Shown: positions 60,075 to 64,000 of the stretch, piece by piece | How positions within the stretch are numbered: position 1 is the first letter of the stretch | Layout: every line of letters begins with the position of its first letter | Origin: Olsenella sp. An285 | Lineage (GTDB): Bacteria > Actinomycetota > Coriobacteriia > Coriobacteriales > Atopobiaceae | Length of the DNA: 64,000 bases | NCBI RefSeq assembly: GCF_002159625.1 | Contig: NZ_NFIZ01000002.1 | Span: 186,001-250,000, forward strand | Direction of reading: 5' to 3' | Position numbers and translations under genes: made by a program | The notes under the pieces: generated by a model | Told to the model about the DNA's origin: nothing | Database searches by the model: none | What the model saw: only the letters and a program-made list of their open reading frames with translations

Positions 60075-61007
60075 ATGTCCTTCACGGCGCAGGTGAAAGA
60101 CGAGCTCGCGCGCGTGGACGGGCCCACGCCCGCCGCCGAGCTCGCGCAGCTCTCCGCCCTCATCCGCGTGTGCGGCACCCTCTCCTTCCGCGGCTCGGGG
60201 CGCTACTCCATCCGCATAGCCACCGAGACGGGCGCCGTGGCGCGCACGATCATCAAGCTCACGCACAAGCTCTTCGACCTGGAGACCCCGCTCACGGTGC
60301 GCCGCTCGGTCCTGCACAAGACGCGCAACTACCTCATAGAGATGCCAGAGCAAGACGAGCTCGCGGAGGACCTCGTGACGCTCGGCATCCTGGTGCCGGG
60401 GCGCGGCCTGGCCACCGGGGTGCCCGCGTGCCTCCTGGGGACGCCCGCGGCACGCGCAGCCTTCGTCCGGGGAGCGTTCATGGCGGGCGGCTTCATCGCC
60501 GATCCGCGCGGGGACTTTCACCTGGAGATAGCCGTGACGGGGGAGGACTTCGCCCGCGGCCTCGTGGCGATCGTGGGCTCCTTTGGCGTCTCCGCGCGCC
60601 TCAACCGCCGCCGTGGCGCCTATGCCATCTACCTCAAGAGCTTCGACGACGTCATTGCGCTTCTGCGCGCGATGGGCGCGGGTCGCATGGCCCGCGTCGT
60701 GGAGCTCGCGCGCGCCAAGAAGTCCGTCAAGAACGACGTCAACCGCCGCGTCAACGCCGAGATGGCCAACCAGGCCCGCTCCACGGGCGCCGCGGCGGAG
60801 CAGCTCGAGCTCATAGACCGCATCGAGAAGAACCCCGGCCTCGCCGCGCTCTCGCCGGCGCTGCGCTCCTTCTGTCGCGCGCGCCGGGCCCACCCGGAGC
60901 TCTCCCTCGCCGCACTGGGCGCCGAGCTCGACCCCCCGGTCTCCAAGTCCGCCATGTACCATCGCCTCCTGCGCCTCCAGGAGATCGCCGAGCAGGCCGC
61001 GAAGTAA
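60075..61007 (+). CDS. whiA: DNA-binding protein WhiA
   Basis: A 310-residue WhiA, a LAGLIDADG-like plus helix-turn-helix regulator found in Gram-positives, involved in cell division and chromosome segregation. SFTAQVKDELARV, SALIRVCGTLSFRG, AFVRGAFMAGGFIADP and the C-terminal helix-turn-helix LAALGAELDPPVSKSAMYHRL identify it. ATG 60075 lies 1 nt after the rapZ stop, and GTGAGGACGAGC is its ribosome region. It is followed by the glycolytic genes. Confidence 0.95.
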   Translation: MSFTAQVKDELARVDGPTPAAELAQLSALIRVCGTLSFRGSGRYSIRIATETGAVARTIIKLTHKLFDLETPLTVRRSVLHKTRNYLIEMPEQDELAEDLVTLGILVPGRGLATGVPACLLGTPAARAAFVRGAFMAGGFIADPRGDFHLEIAVTGEDFARGLVAIVGSFGVSARLNRRRGAYAIYLKSFDDVIALLRAMGAGRMARVVELARAKKSVKNDVNRRVNAEMANQARSTGAAAEQLELIDRIEKNPGLAALSPALRSFCRARRAHPELSLAALGAELDPPVSKSAMYHRLLRLQEIAEQAAK

Positions 61008-61245
61008 CGGGATCGGGGGCTCCTTCCCAGCTTGCGCGGCACGCGTTATGTCGATGCGCGCCGGGATGCATCTCGCGTCGGCGGACAAAATCTGAGCGCC
61101 CACCGCTCAAATCCCGGCCGCGTTTCAGTTTTGGCGGTATGCGGCGTTGCGTGTGGGGTACACTATCGGGTGGCAAGGGCGTCATGCCCGTGTGTGCTTT
61201 GGTCCGCCGGGGAGGGTCCCCGACGGCCCCGTGAAAGGAGAAAGC

Positions 61246-62271
61246 ATGGCAGTAAAGGTTGCTATCAACGGCTTTGGTCGCATCGGCCGTCTGGCGTTCC
61301 GTCAGATGTTCGGTCACGAGGGCTCCGAGATCGTCGCTATCAACGACCTCACCTCCCCCGACATGCTCGCGTACCTCCTGAAGTATGACACCACGCAGGG
61401 CAACTACGCCCGCGACCACGAGGTCGTTGCCGGCGAGGACTCCATCACCGTCGACGGCAAGCAGATCACCATCTACAAGGAGGCCGACGCCTCCAAGCTC
61501 CCCTGGGGCGAGCTCGGCGTTGACGTCGTCCTCGAGTGCACCGGCTTCTACACCTCCAAGGCCAAGGCCCAGGCTCACATCGACGCCGGCGCCAAGAAGG
61601 TCGTCATCTCCGCTCCCGCGGGCAACGACCTCCCCACGATCGTCTACAACGTCAACCACGAGCAGCTGACCGCTGATGACAACATCATCTCCGCTGCCTC
61701 CTGCACCACCAACTGCCTCGCCCCGATGGCCAAGGGCCTCAACGACTTCGCGCCCATCGTCTCCGGCATCATGACCACCATCCACGCCTACACCGGCGAC
61801 CAGATGCCGCTCGACGGCCCGCAGCGCAAGGGCAACAAGCGTCGTTCCCGCGCCTGCGCGCAGAACATCGTCCCCAACTCCACCGGTGCCGCCAAGGCCA
61901 TCGGCCTCGTTCTCCCCGAGCTCAACGGCAAGCTGATCGGTGCCGCCCAGCGCGTTCCCACGCCCACCGGCTCCATCACCAACCTCTACTGCGTCGTTGA
62001 CAAGGTCGTCACCAAGGACGAGGTCAACGCTGCCATGAAGGCCTATGCCGAGACCATCCCCGAGACCTTCGCCTACAACGAGGACGACATCGTCTCCTCC
62101 GACATCATCGGCGAGACTCACGGCTCCATCTTCGATGCCACCCAGACCATGGTCTGCGACCTCGGCAACGGCCAGAGCCTCGTTCAGGTCACCTCTTGGT
62201 ACGACAACGAGAACTCCTACACCTCCCAGATGGTCCGCACCATCAAGTACTTCGAGAAGTTCGTCGCGTAG
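61246..62271 (+). CDS. gap: Glyceraldehyde-3-phosphate dehydrogenase
   Basis: A 341-residue NAD-dependent [19 protein letters not shown] is the Rossmann start, [12 protein letters not shown] holds the catalytic Cys with the following His in [11 protein letters not shown], and [12 protein letters not shown] closes the chain. AAAGGAGAAAGC precedes ATG 61246; TACACT near 61159 is a likely -10 box. It begins the gap-pgk-tpi order. Codon use is strongly biased, as for a highly expressed gene. Confidence 0.97.
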   Translation: MAVKVAINGFGRIGRLAFRQMFGHEGSEIVAINDLTSPDMLAYLLKYDTTQGNYARDHEVVAGEDSITVDGKQITIYKEADASKLPWGELGVDVVLECTGFYTSKAKAQAHIDAGAKKVVISAPAGNDLPTIVYNVNHEQLTADDNIISAASCTTNCLAPMAKGLNDFAPIVSGIMTTIHAYTGDQMPLDGPQRKGNKRRSRACAQNIVPNSTGAAKAIGLVLPELNGKLIGAAQRVPTPTGSITNLYCVVDKVVTKDEVNAAMKAYAETIPETFAYNEDDIVSSDIIGETHGSIFDATQTMVCDLGNGQSLVQVTSWYDNENSYTSQMVRTIKYFEKFVA

Positions 62272-62296
62272 CAGACGCTTCGCAGAGGCTTTTCGC

Positions 62297-62342
62297 AGGG
62301 GGTGCGGTCGCAGCTCACAGGGCCGCGGCCGCGCCCCTCTTT
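62297..62342 (+). terminator. Terminator-like hairpin between gap and pgk
   Basis: AGGGGGTGCGG pairs imperfectly with CCGCGCCCCT and is followed by CTTT. Partial termination would give more gap than pgk mRNA. Confidence 0.5.
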
Positions 62343-62370
62343 CATTAGCAGCGAGTCAAGGAGTGAAAGC

Positions 62371-63561
62371 ATGGCATTCACCAAGAAGACCGTTCGCGAC
62401 GCGGACGTCGCGGGCAAGCGCGTCCTCATGCGCGTTGACTTCAACGTGCCCCTGAAGGACGGCGTCGTCACCGACGACACGCGCGTGCGCGCCGCCATCC
62501 CCACCATCGAGTACCTCAAGGACAAGGGCGCCAAGATCATCCTCATGAGCCACCTCGGCCGCCCCAAGGGCGACGGTCCCGAGCCCGCGTTCTCCCTCAA
62601 GCCGGCTGCCGACAAGCTTGCCGAGCTCACCGGCTACGACGTGAAGTTCGTTGACGACACCTATGGCGAGAAGGCCAAGGCCGCCGTCGACGCCCTCCAG
62701 GACGGCGACATCCTCGTTCTCGAGAACGTCCGCTTTGACAAGCGCGAGAAGAAGAACGACCCGGAGATCGCCAAGACCCTCGCCTCCTACGGCGACATCT
62801 TCGTGCTCGACGCCTTCGGCACCGCGCACCGCGCCCAGGGCTCCGTCGTGGGCCCCGCCGCGTACCTGCCCGCCTACGCCGGCTTCCTGCTGGAGAAGGA
62901 GGTCGACACCCTGACCTCCATCTTCGCCGAGCCCGAGCGCCCCTTCGTCGCCATCGTCGGCGGCTCCAAGGTGTCCTCCAAGATCGGCGTCCTCGATCAC
63001 CTGATCGACTCCGCTGACACCCTCATCATCGGTGGCGGCATGGCCTATACCTTCTTCCTCGCCCAGGGCTACACCGTGGGCACCTCCCTCAAGGAGGAGG
63101 ACTGGGTCGAGCGCGCTGGCGAGATGCTGAAGAAGGCCGAGGAGAAGGGCGTCAAGATCCTCCTTCCGGTCGACAACGTCGTCGCCGACCACTTTGGCGA
63201 GGACGCCGTGGGCGAGGTCGTCGACTCCGACAACATCCCCGACGACCGCATGGGCATGGACATCGGCCCCAAGACCCGCGAGCTCTACTGCGAGGCCATC
63301 AAGGGCGCCAAGACCGTCTTCTGGAACGGCCCCATGGGCGTCTTCGAGATGGATCAGTTCGCCGCCGGCACCGAGGCCGTCGCCCGCGCCGTTGCCGACT
63401 CCGACTGCACCTCGATCATCGGCGGCGGCGACTCCGTCGCGGCCATCAACAAGTTTGACCTTGCCGACAAGATGAGCTGGATCTCCACGGGCGGCGGCGC
63501 CTCCATGGAGCTCGTCGAGGGCAAGGCCCTTCCTGGAGTGGAGGCGCTTCTCGATGCGTAA
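62371..63561 (+). CDS. pgk: Phosphoglycerate kinase
   Basis: A 396-residue PGK. KRVLMRVDFNVPLKDG, the substrate-site Arg of SHLGRPKG, ENVRFDKREKKND, VGGSKVSSKI and the Gly-rich IIGGGDSVAAIN complete the fold. The start ATG 62371 has CAAGGAGTG upstream. The 3' end overlaps tpiA by 8 bp. It acts with gap and tpiA in glycolysis. Confidence 0.98.
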   Translation: MAFTKKTVRDADVAGKRVLMRVDFNVPLKDGVVTDDTRVRAAIPTIEYLKDKGAKIILMSHLGRPKGDGPEPAFSLKPAADKLAELTGYDVKFVDDTYGEKAKAAVDALQDGDILVLENVRFDKREKKNDPEIAKTLASYGDIFVLDAFGTAHRAQGSVVGPAAYLPAYAGFLLEKEVDTLTSIFAEPERPFVAIVGGSKVSSKIGVLDHLIDSADTLIIGGGMAYTFFLAQGYTVGTSLKEEDWVERAGEMLKKAEEKGVKILLPVDNVVADHFGEDAVGEVVDSDNIPDDRMGMDIGPKTRELYCEAIKGAKTVFWNGPMGVFEMDQFAAGTEAVARAVADSDCTSIIGGGDSVAAINKFDLADKMSWISTGGGASMELVEGKALPGVEALLDA

Positions 63562-64000
63562 GAGGATGATCGCTGGCAACTGGAAGATGAACAAGACCTG
63601 GGGCGAGGGTGTCGTCCTGGCCCAGGGCCTGGCCGACGAGCTCAAGGACGGCACCGGCGACGTCGACGTCGTCGTCTGCCCGCCCGCCGTCGACCTCAAG
63701 GGCGTCTCCGAGGTCATCGACCAGACGTCCGCCCCGTTCGCGCTCGGCGCCCAGAACGTCTACTGGGAGGAGTCCGGCGCCTACACCGGCGAGACCGCTC
63801 CCAACATGCTCGAGGCCGTGGGCGCCACCCACTGCATCATCGGTCACTCCGAGCGCCGCGACTACTTCGGCGAGACGGACGAGGACGTGAACAAGAAGGC
63901 CAAGGCCCTCATGGCTCACGGCATCGTGCCCATCTCCTGCTGCGGCGAGTCCCTCGAGATCCGCGAGGCCGGCAAGCACGTCGAGTTCGTCGTCGACCAG
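63554..64000 (+). CDS. tpiA: Triosephosphate isomerase (N-terminal part, cut by window)
   Basis: 149 codons of TpiA. MRKRMIAGNWKMNKTW has the substrate Asn and Lys. ALGAQNVYWEESGAYTGE and the catalytic His of CIIGHSERRDYF follow. The catalytic Glu lies beyond the window. ATG 63554 overlaps the pgk stop (63559-63561); the ribosome site lies within pgk. Standard gap-pgk-tpi operon. Confidence 0.97.
   Translation, partial: MRKRMIAGNWKMNKTWGEGVVLAQGLADELKDGTGDVDVVVCPPAVDLKGVSEVIDQTSAPFALGAQNVYWEESGAYTGETAPNMLEAVGATHCIIGHSERRDYFGETDEDVNKKAKALMAHGIVPISCCGESLEIREAGKHVEFVVDQ

Overview
The window is high-GC (about 65-70%) DNA, almost fully coding, from what looks like an anaerobic actinobacterium of the class Coriobacteriia (Olsenella/Atopobiaceae-like). 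The genus is an inference. It rests on the mix of actinobacterial genes (rapZ-whiA, DUF1836, an AmaP/DUF2273/Asp23 envelope-stress set), anaerobe-type enzymes (a glycyl radical enzyme with its activase, an aldo/keto reductase with ferredoxin-type clusters, a C_GCAxxG_C_C protein) and frequent GTG starts with clear GGAGG-type ribosome sites. I saw no tRNA, rRNA, integrase, transposase gene or genuine CRISPR array.

Layout, left to right. 1-5 kb: degV (cut by the window edge), a DUF1836 regulator, nhaA and the amaP-DUF2273-asp23 cluster. 5-7.6 kb: a D-lactate-dehydrogenase-like enzyme, a C_GCAxxG_C_C protein and a YdjM-like membrane protein lying between two inverted 67-bp palindromic elements. 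7.6-10.8 kb: a TPP riboswitch controlling a thiamine-binding protein and a ThiXYZ-type ABC importer. 11.2-16 kb: two extracytoplasmic binding-type proteins (one fused to a VWA domain), a membrane protein and a TelA-type protein. 16-21.2 kb: a DeoR regulator, glycyl-radical activase, YbiW-type glycyl radical enzyme and fructose-6-phosphate-aldolase-like enzyme, with matching candidate operators. 21.4-25.3 kb: uvrA, ybaK and an acidic orphan protein. 25.6-37.8 kb: histidine biosynthesis (hisZG fusion, D, C, B, H, A, then F, I and E) interspersed with an aldo/keto reductase, a frameshifted flavoprotein and an Asp/Glu racemase. 37.9-44.6 kb: cell-wall genes (NlpC/P60 hydrolase, FemAB-like transferase, MurJ, D-aspartate-ligase-like ATP-grasp enzyme, DegT-like PLP enzyme). 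45-47 kb: uvrC. 47.3-55.7 kb: an oligopeptide-type ABC importer with a permease-ATPase fusion, followed by nanA-, nanK- and nanE-like genes, so probably sialic acid or amino-sugar uptake and breakdown. 56-58.9 kb: Gfo/Idh/MocA oxidoreductase, DeoR regulator and fruK. 59.1-64 kb: rapZ, whiA, gap, pgk and tpiA (cut by the window edge).

The most unusual signal is between the genes. The longer gaps hold several distinct families of palindromic or tandem repeats: five palindromes with a GGGAC(A/T)GTCCC core; a 67-bp inverted pair; three hairpins at an exact 61-bp period; two loci of palindromes at about 60-64 bp period; 52-bp units bounded by GGGCACG; a GCGATTGGG family; and a recurring GGCGAGAAGAAC word that often lies at gene starts. 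A set of ten-base repeats on one 10-bp helical grid precedes the oxidoreductase-DeoR-fruK operon. The best metabolic lead is the YbiW-type radical enzyme with its aldolase partner. All calls come from reading the sequence; no database search was run.
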